Origin: Runella limosa DSM 17973
Lineage (GTDB): Bacteria > Bacteroidota > Bacteroidia > Cytophagales > Spirosomataceae
NCBI RefSeq assembly: GCF_000482465.1
Contig: NZ_KI519426.1
Coordinates: 124,001 to 188,000, forward strand
Direction: 5' to 3'
DNA length: 64,000 nt
Each line of letters begins with the position of its first letter. Positions within the stretch are counted from its first letter, which is position 1. The notes beneath the pieces are model-generated. The model was not told the DNA's origin. It did not search any database and saw nothing but the letters and a program-made list of their open reading frames with translations. Position numbers and translations under genes: made by a program. Below are positions 23,997 to 33,456 of this stretch, piece by piece.

Positions 23997-26426
23997 TTAA
24001 AAATCAATCCGATAAAAGAACACAGGTAAGAACCCAAGCTGATATTCTTGCTTAAAGTATGGCGCTTGCGGGATATAGCTTAGGCTCAGTTGATTTTTGC
24101 TACCCAGTACATTCACGATGTCCACCGCAATGGTGTGCGTCAAACGATTTTTATTGATTTTGTATTCTGTTTTTAGGTCAAAACGCTTGTAAGGGCTGAA
24201 TTGCAGTGAATTACGTGTGGCATCAGCATAAATAATTTCCTGTGCCAACCGCGATTGCGCTGCATCAACGGGGCCGTACCAGCGCCCACCCGTGGCCGTA
24301 AACTTCGCGCCGATGTTGAGACTTTTGCGTTTGTTGAACGTAAACTCTTTGGAAAATAGCGCGTTGAAGGCATATTTTCCGTTAAAATCGGTATTTCTCC
24401 AAATCTTATCCGAGCCTTGGTATTTTGCATCAAACAACGACGCCGTTACCAAAAAATAATAGCTGTTGCTGAAAAACTTTTCCAAGGTCATTTCAACTCC
24501 GTAGTTCTGCCCGATGCCACCATTTTGAAGTTGGTTGGGGAATAACCGAGAAAAGCCCGCCCCCGAGTTGACCAAGGAATACGAAGAAATGGTTTTTTCA
24601 ACGGGAATATCGAAGAGATTTTGGTAATATGCTTCTACGAGCAATCGCAAATTATCCGCGAGCATTTTACTATACCCAGCCACAAAATGCCAACTTTTGG
24701 AGAAACCTACGTTTTTGACGGGGAATCGCGTACTGGCATTTGCTCCTCCTTGGTCGTAAAAATAAAGGTAAGAAGGCACCCCCTGGCTATGTAAGCCCGT
24801 GGCAAACGTGAGTTTTTGGCGTTGGGGAAGTTCCAAAGCAAACCCAACTCTTGGTTCGATAATGGAGTAACTATTGGTATTGATTGAACTGTAAAGGCTA
24901 CTAAGCCCCGCGTTGAACGAAAAGTTTTCGGTGAGGTAATGTTTGAACTGAACGTAAGGCTGTAGTAACACATACGTCGCATTATTGGTGTTCCAACGGG
25001 TCACCCAAGCGTTCCATTTTTGGGTGGTTTCATTAAAAGAGCGAGCTTGGTCAAAAGCTGTAAAGCTATATAAATCAGCCGTTAATCCTACTTTTAATGT
25101 GCTTTTTGCACCCCATTTTTTGTTCAAATAAGTAGCCAACGAATATTTGTTTTCGGTAAACTTGTAATCCAATAATGGCCGAAGTGAGTCAATCACAAAG
25201 CGTTTGTTCTCGATGAATGGCTCTCCTTGGGCATTTTTGCGTAAAAACAAAAAATCGTGGTTAGCGTCTTGGCTGTTGGCAGAAACGGCTACGGTTGCTT
25301 TAAAAAATGTACGCTTATTGATAGGTTTATTCAGCGTAATTCCGCCCACTGCAATGTTGGTAGAGAAGTATTGATCTCGGTCGTTTTGTCCAAAAATATT
25401 GCGGTCAGATGCTTCTTGTTCACTGATTAAAATGTCAATCGTGCTGGCGCCGCCTACGCCCCAAATAGCAACGTTCCCGCCTTTTTTCAATGGAAAATTA
25501 AAACGTGCAAAGCCGTCAGCATAGGTTGGGGTGGCTTCCGTGCCGATGTCGATGCCCGCTTTTTTGAACAGCCATAAGTTGGCGTAGCGGCCTGTCATCA
25601 AGTAGGAAGCTTTGCTTTTTTTCGACAACGGCCCTTCGGCTAAAAACTCCGTGCCCAAAAAACCAAATTGGGCCGAAAGTTGGTGCTTTTCGTCGTTGCC
25701 GTTGCGCAGTTTTAGGTCAAAAACGCCTGACGTTGTGTTGCCAAATTCGGCAGGAAAGGCACCCGTAAAAAAGTCAGAATTGGCCAAATACTTGTTGTTG
25801 ATAATCCCCACGGGTCCGCCCGACGTTCCCGAAATGGCAAAGTGGTTGGGATTGGGGATATTGATACCTTCCAGTCGCCAAAGCACTCCCGAAGGTGAAT
25901 TTCCCCGAATCACGATGTCGTTGCGCGAATCATCCGCTCCTTGTACACCCGCAAAGTTGGAGGCCATCCGAGCGGGTTCTCCGCGGCTTCCCGCGTATCG
26001 CCCCGTTTCTTCTACCGAAAACTGACGCGCGCTAACCGTGGCCATTTCGTTGGCGGCTTCGCCGTTGCGTTTGACTTTCACGACTACCGTATTGAGTTCT
26101 GTCACAGATTCTTCCATTTCGAGGTTCAAAACCGTTTCGCGGCCTGCTTCTACGACGATGTTGTTGAGCAAAATTTCTTTGTAACCTACCAACGTAAAAC
26201 GCAAAGTTTGTCGGCCTACGGGGACATTGGGCAGTCGAAAATTACCGTCTATGTCCGTCACCGTTCCCACGGGCTGGGCAGCATTATTGACCAAAAGGGC
26301 AGTCACGCCTATCAATGGAAATTTGGATTCTTTGTCCACCATTTTTCCACGAACAGTTTGAGTGGGTTGGGCGAAAGTGGAAAGAGTAACTAATAAAAGA
26401 AAGGTGGATAGAAGTATGTTTTTCAT
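23997..26426 (-). CDS. TonB-dependent receptor with carboxypeptidase-like N-domain
   Basis: From the ATG at 26426 (MKNILLSTFLLLVTLSTFAQ) the protein has 809 residues. Signal peptide 1-20 is followed by a carboxypeptidase-regulatory-like domain (about 25-110: VRGKMVDKESKFPLIGVTALL), a plug with ADDSRNDIVIRGNSPSGVLWRLEGI (about 170-200) and a barrel ending in GFLPVFFYRIDF. It lacks a SusD partner and has no visible substrate clue. It lies 11 bases downstream of a small membrane-protein gene on the same strand. Its 3' end faces the repeat-hairpin cluster. An in-frame start at 26504 would add residues upstream of the signal peptide and was rejected. Confidence 0.9.
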   Translation of the reverse strand: MKNILLSTFLLLVTLSTFAQPTQTVRGKMVDKESKFPLIGVTALLVNNAAQPVGTVTDIDGNFRLPNVPVGRQTLRFTLVGYKEILLNNIVVEAGRETVLNLEMEESVTELNTVVVKVKRNGEAANEMATVSARQFSVEETGRYAGSRGEPARMASNFAGVQGADDSRNDIVIRGNSPSGVLWRLEGINIPNPNHFAISGTSGGPVGIINNKYLANSDFFTGAFPAEFGNTTSGVFDLKLRNGNDEKHQLSAQFGFLGTEFLAEGPLSKKSKASYLMTGRYANLWLFKKAGIDIGTEATPTYADGFARFNFPLKKGGNVAIWGVGGASTIDILISEQEASDRNIFGQNDRDQYFSTNIAVGGITLNKPINKRTFFKATVAVSANSQDANHDFLFLRKNAQGEPFIENKRFVIDSLRPLLDYKFTENKYSLATYLNKKWGAKSTLKVGLTADLYSFTAFDQARSFNETTQKWNAWVTRWNTNNATYVLLQPYVQFKHYLTENFSFNAGLSSLYSSINTNSYSIIEPRVGFALELPQRQKLTFATGLHSQGVPSYLYFYDQGGANASTRFPVKNVGFSKSWHFVAGYSKMLADNLRLLVEAYYQNLFDIPVEKTISSYSLVNSGAGFSRLFPNQLQNGGIGQNYGVEMTLEKFFSNSYYFLVTASLFDAKYQGSDKIWRNTDFNGKYAFNALFSKEFTFNKRKSLNIGAKFTATGGRWYGPVDAAQSRLAQEIIYADATRNSLQFSPYKRFDLKTEYKINKNRLTHTIAVDIVNVLGSKNQLSLSYIPQAPYFKQEYQLGFLPVFFYRIDF

Positions 26427-26437
26427 TATCATTAACT

Positions 26438-27193
26438 TTATGAAAGCGCGGAAATCAACATTAAAAAAGCGGTTGCTAAAACAGTCCCTAAGGCCGTGCG
26501 CCAATACCGCCGTTTTTCTCGTTTTCGCTCGTCAGGTGTCATTTCTTTGAAGGGTTTCATGTGTTTGTCAATAGCCCGTCCTAAGAAATAAAAACCGCCC
26601 GCCAAAATGCCTAAACCCAACAATAGCACCGCTACTGCTGCCCAACCAATACCCGCACAAGCAAGATTACAGGCAAGGATTGCACTTATATAAGCAAGCG
26701 CCACACCCGCCACAAAAAGCAAAATATAGCCCAGACGCAACAACCCCTCGTTCGATGATTTTGCTTTTCTATCTTCTTCTTTTGGAGATAGTTTTTTTGA
26801 AAAATTGGGACGCTGCTCGCTTGTTACCACCGTCATACTGCTGTGGAGGCTGGAAGTGGGTTGGGGTGACTGCACCATGCTGCCTAGTACAGCGCCACCC
26901 AAGGTATAAATCCACAAATTGAGACAAAAAAGGCTAACAAAAATTCGCTTTTGAAACAAAAAGCGAGTGGTTGAACGAAGGTGCTGAAATTCCGTTTTTT
27001 GATACTGTAAAATCAAAGTTCGAACCACAAAAGCACTTCCGATGAGCACCGACAGTTGTAAAGGTAATAGCCCCGCCAATAAGGCACTACCAACCGCAAT
27101 TCCAATACAAACATTGGTTAGTTCACAGAGTACAATGGCCAGCATGGCTGGCCGAGCGTGTTGAGAGGCCCAGCGGGCTACGTACGATTCCAT
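26438..27193 (-). CDS. Multi-pass membrane protein of unknown function
   Basis: The protein has 251 residues with about six hydrophobic stretches: near 18-60, 90-110, 155-175, 178-210 and a C-terminal helix after RRYWRTALGTVLATAF. A charged Ser/Lys loop lies at about 130-150 (KKLSPKEEDRKAKSS). No family is recognised. It is immediately upstream of the TonB-dependent receptor gene on the same strand (gap 11 bases), which suggests co-transcription. Confidence 0.65.
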   Translation of the reverse strand: MESYVARWASQHARPAMLAIVLCELTNVCIGIAVGSALLAGLLPLQLSVLIGSAFVVRTLILQYQKTEFQHLRSTTRFLFQKRIFVSLFCLNLWIYTLGGAVLGSMVQSPQPTSSLHSSMTVVTSEQRPNFSKKLSPKEEDRKAKSSNEGLLRLGYILLFVAGVALAYISAILACNLACAGIGWAAVAVLLLGLGILAGGFYFLGRAIDKHMKPFKEMTPDERKREKRRYWRTALGTVLATAFLMLISALS

Positions 27194-27221
27194 AGACGGC
27201 AGTGGTTAGTGTGAATAAAAA

Positions 27222-27259
27222 GAGCGAGTTCTAGGATATAAATATCGCAAAACTCGCTC
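27222..27259 (-). terminator. Terminator of the 906-residue receptor gene
   Basis: A 9-bp stem GAGCGAGTT/AACTCGCTC with an inner GATAT/ATATC stem lies about 20 bases beyond the stop codon of the minus-strand receptor gene, ahead of the membrane-protein gene. Confidence 0.65.
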
Positions 27260-27282
27260 GTCTTTCAAGTGAATGGGGAAAA

Positions 27283-30003
27283 TTACTCAAACACCCAGCC
27301 TACATATACAATACGGCCGATGGGCGCTGCTCCATACACTTGCACGGCGTTGGTGTTCAGTAAATTGGTGCCACCGAGGCGAAGGGCACTTTTGATTTTT
27401 GGTAAACGGTAACTCACTTGTCCGTCCAACGTTCCAAAAGCTTGGATATAACCCTCATCAACGGGCATAAAATAAGTGTATCCGCTGGTGTGGCGGTAGT
27501 TAAATGCGTACGAAACGTTTTTCAAAGGCTCTCCTTGCACGCCTACGTTGAATTTGTGCGTAGGGGTATTAAATCCTAAAATCAAGCCTGGTACATCGTT
27601 TTCGTTGATATTCGACCAAGTGTAGTTGGTGTTGATGTTTAATTTTTTGGAGAAGAAATACTCAAGACTCACGATGGCTCCTTGCGTATGCACTTCTTTA
27701 TCGGCATTGGCCCAGGTTTGCATCAAACGCCCACGGGTACGGTCGGTGGTAGGTTTGGCAAAATCACCCGTGGCCGAAGGCAGTGGAACGCCCGTTGGAG
27801 CCAGCCCATCTTCCCGACCGTAAAAACGCAGGGTTCCAATAAAATTGTTGTAAACCGAACGGTAATAACTCGCGTCCACGTACAAGCCTTTGGCAATCTG
27901 ACCTTTATAGCCAATTTCCCACGTATTCATCTGCTCAGGAGCAATTTTCTTGAGCGTGATGGGTTTCAAGAAATCAGGATTTGCTTGTCCATTGGGCAAG
28001 GCTGAAACAGCATTCAAACCTTGGTAGCCGTTTGTGACGTTTCCTGCCACCAACAATGTGCCAAAATCGAGGTAAATAAATTGGTCTAACTGAGCAGGCT
28101 GGCGAAATGCTTGGGCGTAGTTGACGCGGAAATTATGTTGGCGGTTGTCACCCAGCGAAAGTACGGCCGAAAGGCGCGGTGAAAAACGACCACCAAAATT
28201 GCGGAATTGGTCAAAACGTCCTGCGGCGGCTAGTTTCAAGCGATTTTTCCACAGGCTATAACGAAGCTGTCCGTAGGCTCCTCCGTCCCAGTTCACGATG
28301 CGGTCGCGGTATTGAACTTCGTTGGTATTGGCGGCAATGGGCGAATTAGGTCCGTCGGAAAACAACGTTCCTGCCGATTGCAACAAATGGGTACGGTACG
28401 ATGCCCCAGCGATGGCGTTGAGTTTGCCAATGTTCCATTCGCGTTGGCCGCTAATATCCCAAAAACGAGCGGTGTTGGCAAAAGCCGCCCCCCGTACCGT
28501 TTTGGTGCCGTTGACGTCAATCAAACCAATTCCTGCCACCACTTGCTCTCTAAGTTGCTGGAAAAGCGGGCTTCCAACGGGTAATTGGGCACCCGCAGCG
28601 AGTTGGGTGGCCAAGGCTTGAGCAGCTTCTATGCTTTGGTTTCCAGCAATTGACTGAGAAAGAACGTACGGATTTGGCGTTCCTCCCGCCGAATTTGGAG
28701 CAAAGGCGTTTAAGGCTGTGCCCGCTGCTAGGCCATTGCTACGTGCAGCGGTAAAGACTTGGTTCCAAACCGAAAAATAGTTTTGGGCAAAAGTAGGATA
28801 ACGTGTGCCGCTGGGCTGGTTGCCTGCGGCCATGGGAGCGTTCATCAAACCGCTGGCCAACGAACCCAAGTCGTAAGCTTTGCCGCCGTAATCGAATACC
28901 GTGTAAGCCCGCAAAAACCATTTGTCGGTTTTAAGTTCGACCCGATGCACGTCGTATTTCATGCCGCGCTGGGCGTAGCGACTGGTACTTTGAAAAATAC
29001 CGTTGCTGACCGACAACCGATATTCATAAACCGCGCGAAGTTTGGGGGTAATTTGCCAATGAAACGACGGGTTGATGCGGTAATTTCCTGCTTTGTAATT
29101 GCCATTATTGAACAATTTAAACGGATTCCCCGACGACTCGGGCCAGTTGGCCATTTCGGCTTCGGTGTAGCCTCTTGTGTAAATGCGGTAGCTTTGATTA
29201 TTGTTCAAAGCCGTGAGTGCTGGCGTGGTGATGGTGCTGCCAACCTCTCCGTAACGGTTGATGGCGTTCCAGCCTGAGTTGCTTCCTTCGGCGTTGTTTA
29301 GAGGGTCAGAACCTGCCAAACCACCCGAAGTGACGCGTTTGATGGCGGCGCTGTTGGAAGCCAAAAATTCGTCGGCTTCAAAGTAGTTGGCACTGATTTT
29401 AAACGCAAAACGGTCACCAAACACTTTGGCGTAGCGGAGTTGGCCGTCAATCATGCTGCGATTCCCGCCTCGCAACGAAGCCGAAAGTCCTTGGTATTTG
29501 AACGGGTCTTTGGAGTGCATGAGCAGTACGCCGTTGAAGGCATTGGAACCGTACAAAGCGGAATTGGCACCAAATACCACGTCCACACTTTCCATGTCTA
29601 GTTCAGAAACACCTACCCAGTTTCCGTAGTAAAGCGAGGCCGTTGGAGACGCTACATCGACGTAGTCGGCGAGTTGAACGACGCGTTCGGCTTTTGAACT
29701 GTTGAAACCACGGGTACTAAAACTGGTGATTAGCCAGCTCGATTGGCTTACGTCAATGCCTTTGAGGCGGGCGAGCGAGGAAATAAATTCGGTGGAAGGC
29801 AGACGTTTGAGTTGAGCAGCAGTGAGGCGTTCGACCGAAACGGGGGTTTCCATGAGCGGCTCGGCGGTGCGGGAGGCCGATACAATCACCTCTTTTAAAT
29901 AAAGAGTGTCTAATTCGAGGTTTTTTTTCTTGGTTGGGACTTGCGCAAACGAAAATTTAATGGCACTTAAACTTAGTAAAATGGGAGTGAAAAATTGTTT
30001 CAT
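27283..30003 (-). CDS. TonB-dependent receptor (no regulatory N-domain)
   Basis: The protein has 906 residues. The signal peptide ends near KFSFAQ (residue 21). A TonB-box-like LKEVIVSASR segment (about 34-43) leads into a plug (about 50-160: TPVSVERLTAAQLKRLP, STRGFNSSKAERVVQL, VVFGANSALYGSNAFNGVL). The barrel (about 170-906) ends with an aromatic GRIVYVGWVFE. It resembles vitamin/siderophore-type receptors that lack the carboxypeptidase-like domain. It is divergent from fbp with a putative promoter just upstream and is not linked to a SusD gene. Confidence 0.9.
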   Translation of the reverse strand: MKQFFTPILLSLSAIKFSFAQVPTKKKNLELDTLYLKEVIVSASRTAEPLMETPVSVERLTAAQLKRLPSTEFISSLARLKGIDVSQSSWLITSFSTRGFNSSKAERVVQLADYVDVASPTASLYYGNWVGVSELDMESVDVVFGANSALYGSNAFNGVLLMHSKDPFKYQGLSASLRGGNRSMIDGQLRYAKVFGDRFAFKISANYFEADEFLASNSAAIKRVTSGGLAGSDPLNNAEGSNSGWNAINRYGEVGSTITTPALTALNNNQSYRIYTRGYTEAEMANWPESSGNPFKLFNNGNYKAGNYRINPSFHWQITPKLRAVYEYRLSVSNGIFQSTSRYAQRGMKYDVHRVELKTDKWFLRAYTVFDYGGKAYDLGSLASGLMNAPMAAGNQPSGTRYPTFAQNYFSVWNQVFTAARSNGLAAGTALNAFAPNSAGGTPNPYVLSQSIAGNQSIEAAQALATQLAAGAQLPVGSPLFQQLREQVVAGIGLIDVNGTKTVRGAAFANTARFWDISGQREWNIGKLNAIAGASYRTHLLQSAGTLFSDGPNSPIAANTNEVQYRDRIVNWDGGAYGQLRYSLWKNRLKLAAAGRFDQFRNFGGRFSPRLSAVLSLGDNRQHNFRVNYAQAFRQPAQLDQFIYLDFGTLLVAGNVTNGYQGLNAVSALPNGQANPDFLKPITLKKIAPEQMNTWEIGYKGQIAKGLYVDASYYRSVYNNFIGTLRFYGREDGLAPTGVPLPSATGDFAKPTTDRTRGRLMQTWANADKEVHTQGAIVSLEYFFSKKLNINTNYTWSNINENDVPGLILGFNTPTHKFNVGVQGEPLKNVSYAFNYRHTSGYTYFMPVDEGYIQAFGTLDGQVSYRLPKIKSALRLGGTNLLNTNAVQVYGAAPIGRIVYVGWVFE

Positions 30004-30031
30004 TTTTCGTTTTTCGTGGGATAGTTTGCTG

Positions 30032-30065
30032 CAAACTTAGAGACAAACATTTATGATTGAGCAAA
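30032..30065 (-). promoter_or_regulatory. Putative promoter of the 906-residue receptor gene
   Basis: On the minus strand, TTTG (30065-30062) and TAAGTTTG (30039-30032) match the Bacteroidota -33/-7 elements with a 22-base spacer, about 28 bases before the ATG at 30003. Confidence 0.4.
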
Positions 30066-30179
30066 AACGCTTAAAATTTCTCCTCAAAATTTCACTTTTT
30101 GTCTTCAATAAAATATTTCTTTAATACAACGTGAGTTTATAAAAAAACAAAGAAATAGATTTAAAAAGTACTTGAAGTA

Positions 30180-30210
30180 TTGTATTTTACAAAGTTCGGG
30201 TTTAGCTTTG
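30180..30210 (+). promoter_or_regulatory. Putative promoter of fbp
   Basis: TTG at 30180-30182 and TAGCTTTG at 30203-30210 fit the Bacteroidota TTG/TAnnTTTG promoter pattern with a 20-base spacer; the fbp ATG lies 40 bases downstream. Confidence 0.45.
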
Positions 30211-30250
30211 TTAATCTCTATTTTACCAAAAATTTACACATCAGTTTAGA

Positions 30251-31252
30251 ATGGAAACCAAGATGGATCACCACCTCGCCGTGCCTGTGGGTGTGACGCT
30301 CGATCGTTACATCATGCACAACCAAAATTCCTTCGCTTTTGCTACGGGAGAGCTTTCTCAACTTCTTCGAGACATTGCTTTGGCAGGAAAAATTATTAAC
30401 CGCGAAATCAATCGTGCGGGATTGATTGACATTACGGGGGGCTTCGGGACGAACAACGTTCAAGGGGAAGCTCAACAAAAACTCGACGTTGTTGCTAACA
30501 TTCGTTTTATCCGTGCGCTCATCAATGGCGGAGAAGTATGCGCCATTATTTCGGAAGAAGATGATGGCATCATTTATACGGGCAACAACAACGCCAAATA
30601 CGTGGTGGCGATGGATCCGCTTGATGGCTCGTCGAATATCGACGTCAACGTGTCTATTGGTACAATTTTCTCCATTTACCGCCGCATAACGCCGCTGGGG
30701 ACTCAGCCTTCGTTGGAAGATTTTATGCAGGGTGGCGAAGAACAAGTGGCGGCAGGTTATATTTTGTACGGTTCGTCCACCATTTTGGTATATACGACGG
30801 GCAATGGCGTCGCAGGTTTTACGTATGATTCGTCGTTGGGAGAATTTATTTTGTCGCACCAAAACATCAAAAGCCCCAAAGACGGAAAGATTTTTTCGTA
30901 CAACGAAGGGAATTACAATCAGTACGCCGAACCGATTAAAACGTACCTCAACCACTGCCGTGACCGAGGTTATTCGTCGCGTTATATTGGGTCGTTAGTG
31001 GCTGATTTTCATCGGAATTTGCTCAAAGGTGGCGTGTATCTCTACCCGCCTACGCACAAAGATGCCAGCGGAAAACTTCGCCTTTTGTACGAATGTTACC
31101 CCTTGGCGATGATTGCCGAACAAGCAGGTGCCAAAGCCTCCGACGGCTCGCAGCGCGTGCTTGATATCAAGCCTGATTCTCTTCATCAACGCGTACCGCT
31201 CTATATCGGCGCCGAAACGATGGTAAAGGAATTGTTGGGGCTGCTGAAATAG
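30251..31252 (+). CDS. fbp: Class I fructose-1,6-bisphosphatase
   Basis: The protein has 333 residues, the usual length. The metal-binding signature [20 protein letters not shown] lies at about residue 119, and the substrate-binding [26 protein letters not shown] segment near residue 275. It removes the 1-phosphate from fructose-1,6-bisphosphate in gluconeogenesis. It is a single-gene unit between two minus-strand genes with a plausible promoter of its own. The stop codon lies 8 bases from the stop of the convergent cytochrome-like gene. Confidence 0.95.
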   Translation: METKMDHHLAVPVGVTLDRYIMHNQNSFAFATGELSQLLRDIALAGKIINREINRAGLIDITGGFGTNNVQGEAQQKLDVVANIRFIRALINGGEVCAIISEEDDGIIYTGNNNAKYVVAMDPLDGSSNIDVNVSIGTIFSIYRRITPLGTQPSLEDFMQGGEEQVAAGYILYGSSTILVYTTGNGVAGFTYDSSLGEFILSHQNIKSPKDGKIFSYNEGNYNQYAEPIKTYLNHCRDRGYSSRYIGSLVADFHRNLLKGGVYLYPPTHKDASGKLRLLYECYPLAMIAEQAGAKASDGSQRVLDIKPDSLHQRVPLYIGAETMVKELLGLLK

Positions 31253-31260
31253 AAAGCTAT

Positions 31261-33429
31261 TTAATTCAAAAGCAGTTCATCAACCAACAGCAACGCAGTA
31301 CGTCCCTTGCTTCCGTGCCAATCGGGGATTTTTTGCAGGGGCTTGGCTACAATTTTTAGATAGGTAATGTTTTGGGGTTTTACTGGACAAGTAACACTCA
31401 ATAAAGAATGCGTTCTGACTTGCGTTGGCATCGTCGGTTTTAATTTACCGATGAGTTTCAGTTGGGTGGGGCTAGTGCCGCCCCACACTTCAATTGATTC
31501 GGGGGGAAAAATACCTGTTTCGGTTTCTTCCATAATACGCAACCCTACGGACGAGAGCAAAATGGGTTTTTTAAACTCCGAATACACCGCCAAATCGTTG
31601 TTCCGAACTCCCGTCCAATTGTTGGCCCAAGCGGGGCTATTGGCATTGAATGTTCCTAAAATCCCGTCAAAATAAGACTTAGCACCCGCTGCTTGGTGGA
31701 CTCGGTTGAGGGGAAATAACAAGCTGATGCTGTCGGGTTGGTAGGTGTTTTTGTAAAAATCAAAAACCACTTCATCGCTGCCAAACCAGCCTTTTTTAAA
31801 CGCTTTTGCGCGGATTTTTGTGCTGTTTTTTAACACCGTTTGGTTGGTGAAAAGTGGCGAATGAAGGCTATCAGGCGCCGTTCCGTCGGTGGTGTAACGG
31901 ATTTCTACGCCTCGGATGGGGTGGTGCAGTTTCACCGAAAGTTGCTGATTAAACACCATTGAGCTGTTTTTGACTTGCGGGGTGTTCAACTTGATGGGGT
32001 TACTGCCGTCGTCTTTAAAACCAGCAATAAATTCAATGTTTTTGTACATTTTCTGTAATTGTTGAACTTCAGTAGGCGTCAAGCCCGTATTCCAAACCGA
32101 CATACTTTTGAGGCTTTTTAGTTTCACAATCGACGCTTGAAGTTCTGCCAACGTAATTTTAGTTCCTGAGATGTTCAAGGTTTTAAGCTGCTTTAAACCA
32201 GTTAGTTTTGAAAGCCCTTTGCCCGAAATGTCAGTAAAGTTTAAGTCTAACTTTTGCAAATTTTCAAACTGAGTGACCGCTTTTAGGTCGCCATCTTTGA
32301 CGGGTAATTTGTTCAGGTTGAGGGAAACCACTTGGGTTTTAAGCTCGCTCAATTCTTGGATTTTTTCGGGAGAATAGGCGGCTTTGTTGTACAAATTGAC
32401 CGATAGCGCAGGGGATGAAAGCGACAGCGGCGCAATGGTACGGTCGTTGTTGCTCAACTTTTTGATGGTTTCGTCGTCGGCCGCCCCAAAATCAAACTTG
32501 TCTTCGGGCGTTTCGGTGGTTTGAAAGAGATTGGCCGCTACCAAGCGCAAAGAGTCCCGCGCGGGGAGGTCGATTACTTTTTTGTTAAATACGGCGTTTG
32601 ATTTTATCCAAAGCGCCAACAAGAGTTGTTCCGAATCGGTCAACTGGGCTTTGCCCACGGGAGGCATGTGCTTTTTGTCATCGTTGGGTAAATGAATGCG
32701 CTGGAGCAACAAACTTATTTCAGGTTTGCCAGCCACAAAGAGTTTTCCCGATTTACCGCCTTTCAAAAGCGCAGCTTCGTTGACCAGCGATAACTCACCT
32801 TTCAATTTTTCAGGATTATGGCAACTCACACATTTTTGTTCTAAAATAGGCCGAATGACATGGTCAAATACCAAGGCTTTGTCCAACGGCACGCTTTCGT
32901 TGCGCGTGAGTGGTTCTGAAACAAAGTTTTCGCCGTGGGTGAGGGTTGCTCCGTAATGCCCACCAACCAGCAGCGCAATGGCCACCGAAGCCGCACCAAT
33001 ACGGGCAAGGGTAGGGGTGTACCAAGGTGCTTTACGGAAAAAATAAATAGCCGTACCCGCCCACAACGTGCCTATTCCCAGCCATTTATGTGTAGTAAGT
33101 GTGTTTCCTGCGTATCCATCTTCTTTGGCCAAAAACAGCCCCATAACGACGGTGATTGCGGCCGTAAATGTACCCGCTAACCAAAACGACGACAGAAATT
33201 TTTCATAAAAATCATTGGCGGAGTTTTCGGTTTTAAACCGAAACACTTCCATTCCAAGCGCCAACAACAGTAGGACAATCGGAAAGTGCAAAAGCAGTGG
33301 GTGCATTCTCCCAATGGGCTGAATCCAGAGGGGAACAACCCATTGGCTCTCAAAAAAAAGTAAGAATAAAATGAAAATATTCGCAACAATCAATAATTGC
33401 TCTGCTATGCCTTTGACCTTATTGCCCAT
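31261..33429 (-). CDS. DUF2231/planctomycete-type cytochrome c protein with leucine-rich repeats
   Basis: The protein has 722 residues. Residues about 10-165 are a multi-helix DUF2231-like membrane domain (HPLLLHFPIVLLLLALGMEVFRF). A c-type haem site C200VSCH204 follows in a planctomycete-type cytochrome domain ending with LLLALWIKSNA. Leucine-rich repeats occupy about 375-455 (LQKLDLNFTDISGKGLSKL), then a chitobiase-C-like beta domain (about 495-550, IRYTTDGTAPDS), and a discoidin-like C-terminal part (YFDGILGTFNANSPAWANNWTG). It is probably membrane-bound and redox-active. It is the last gene of the cytochrome/DUF1501/DUF1549 run and lies 27 bases after the DUF1501 gene. Confidence 0.82.
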   Translation of the reverse strand: MGNKVKGIAEQLLIVANIFILFLLFFESQWVVPLWIQPIGRMHPLLLHFPIVLLLLALGMEVFRFKTENSANDFYEKFLSSFWLAGTFTAAITVVMGLFLAKEDGYAGNTLTTHKWLGIGTLWAGTAIYFFRKAPWYTPTLARIGAASVAIALLVGGHYGATLTHGENFVSEPLTRNESVPLDKALVFDHVIRPILEQKCVSCHNPEKLKGELSLVNEAALLKGGKSGKLFVAGKPEISLLLQRIHLPNDDKKHMPPVGKAQLTDSEQLLLALWIKSNAVFNKKVIDLPARDSLRLVAANLFQTTETPEDKFDFGAADDETIKKLSNNDRTIAPLSLSSPALSVNLYNKAAYSPEKIQELSELKTQVVSLNLNKLPVKDGDLKAVTQFENLQKLDLNFTDISGKGLSKLTGLKQLKTLNISGTKITLAELQASIVKLKSLKSMSVWNTGLTPTEVQQLQKMYKNIEFIAGFKDDGSNPIKLNTPQVKNSSMVFNQQLSVKLHHPIRGVEIRYTTDGTAPDSLHSPLFTNQTVLKNSTKIRAKAFKKGWFGSDEVVFDFYKNTYQPDSISLLFPLNRVHQAAGAKSYFDGILGTFNANSPAWANNWTGVRNNDLAVYSEFKKPILLSSVGLRIMEETETGIFPPESIEVWGGTSPTQLKLIGKLKPTMPTQVRTHSLLSVTCPVKPQNITYLKIVAKPLQKIPDWHGSKGRTALLLVDELLLN

Positions 33430-33456
33430 GCTACTTGTGTGAAATTGCTTGAATGA

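Noticed and set aside
27283-30003. Second SusC of a polysaccharide locus
   Set aside because: It lacks the carboxypeptidase-like domain, the SusC plug hallmark and a SusD neighbour.
30218-30955. A 245-codon minus-strand open frame opposite fbp
   Set aside because: It is antisense to a well-supported enzyme gene and its translation has no recognisable domain.
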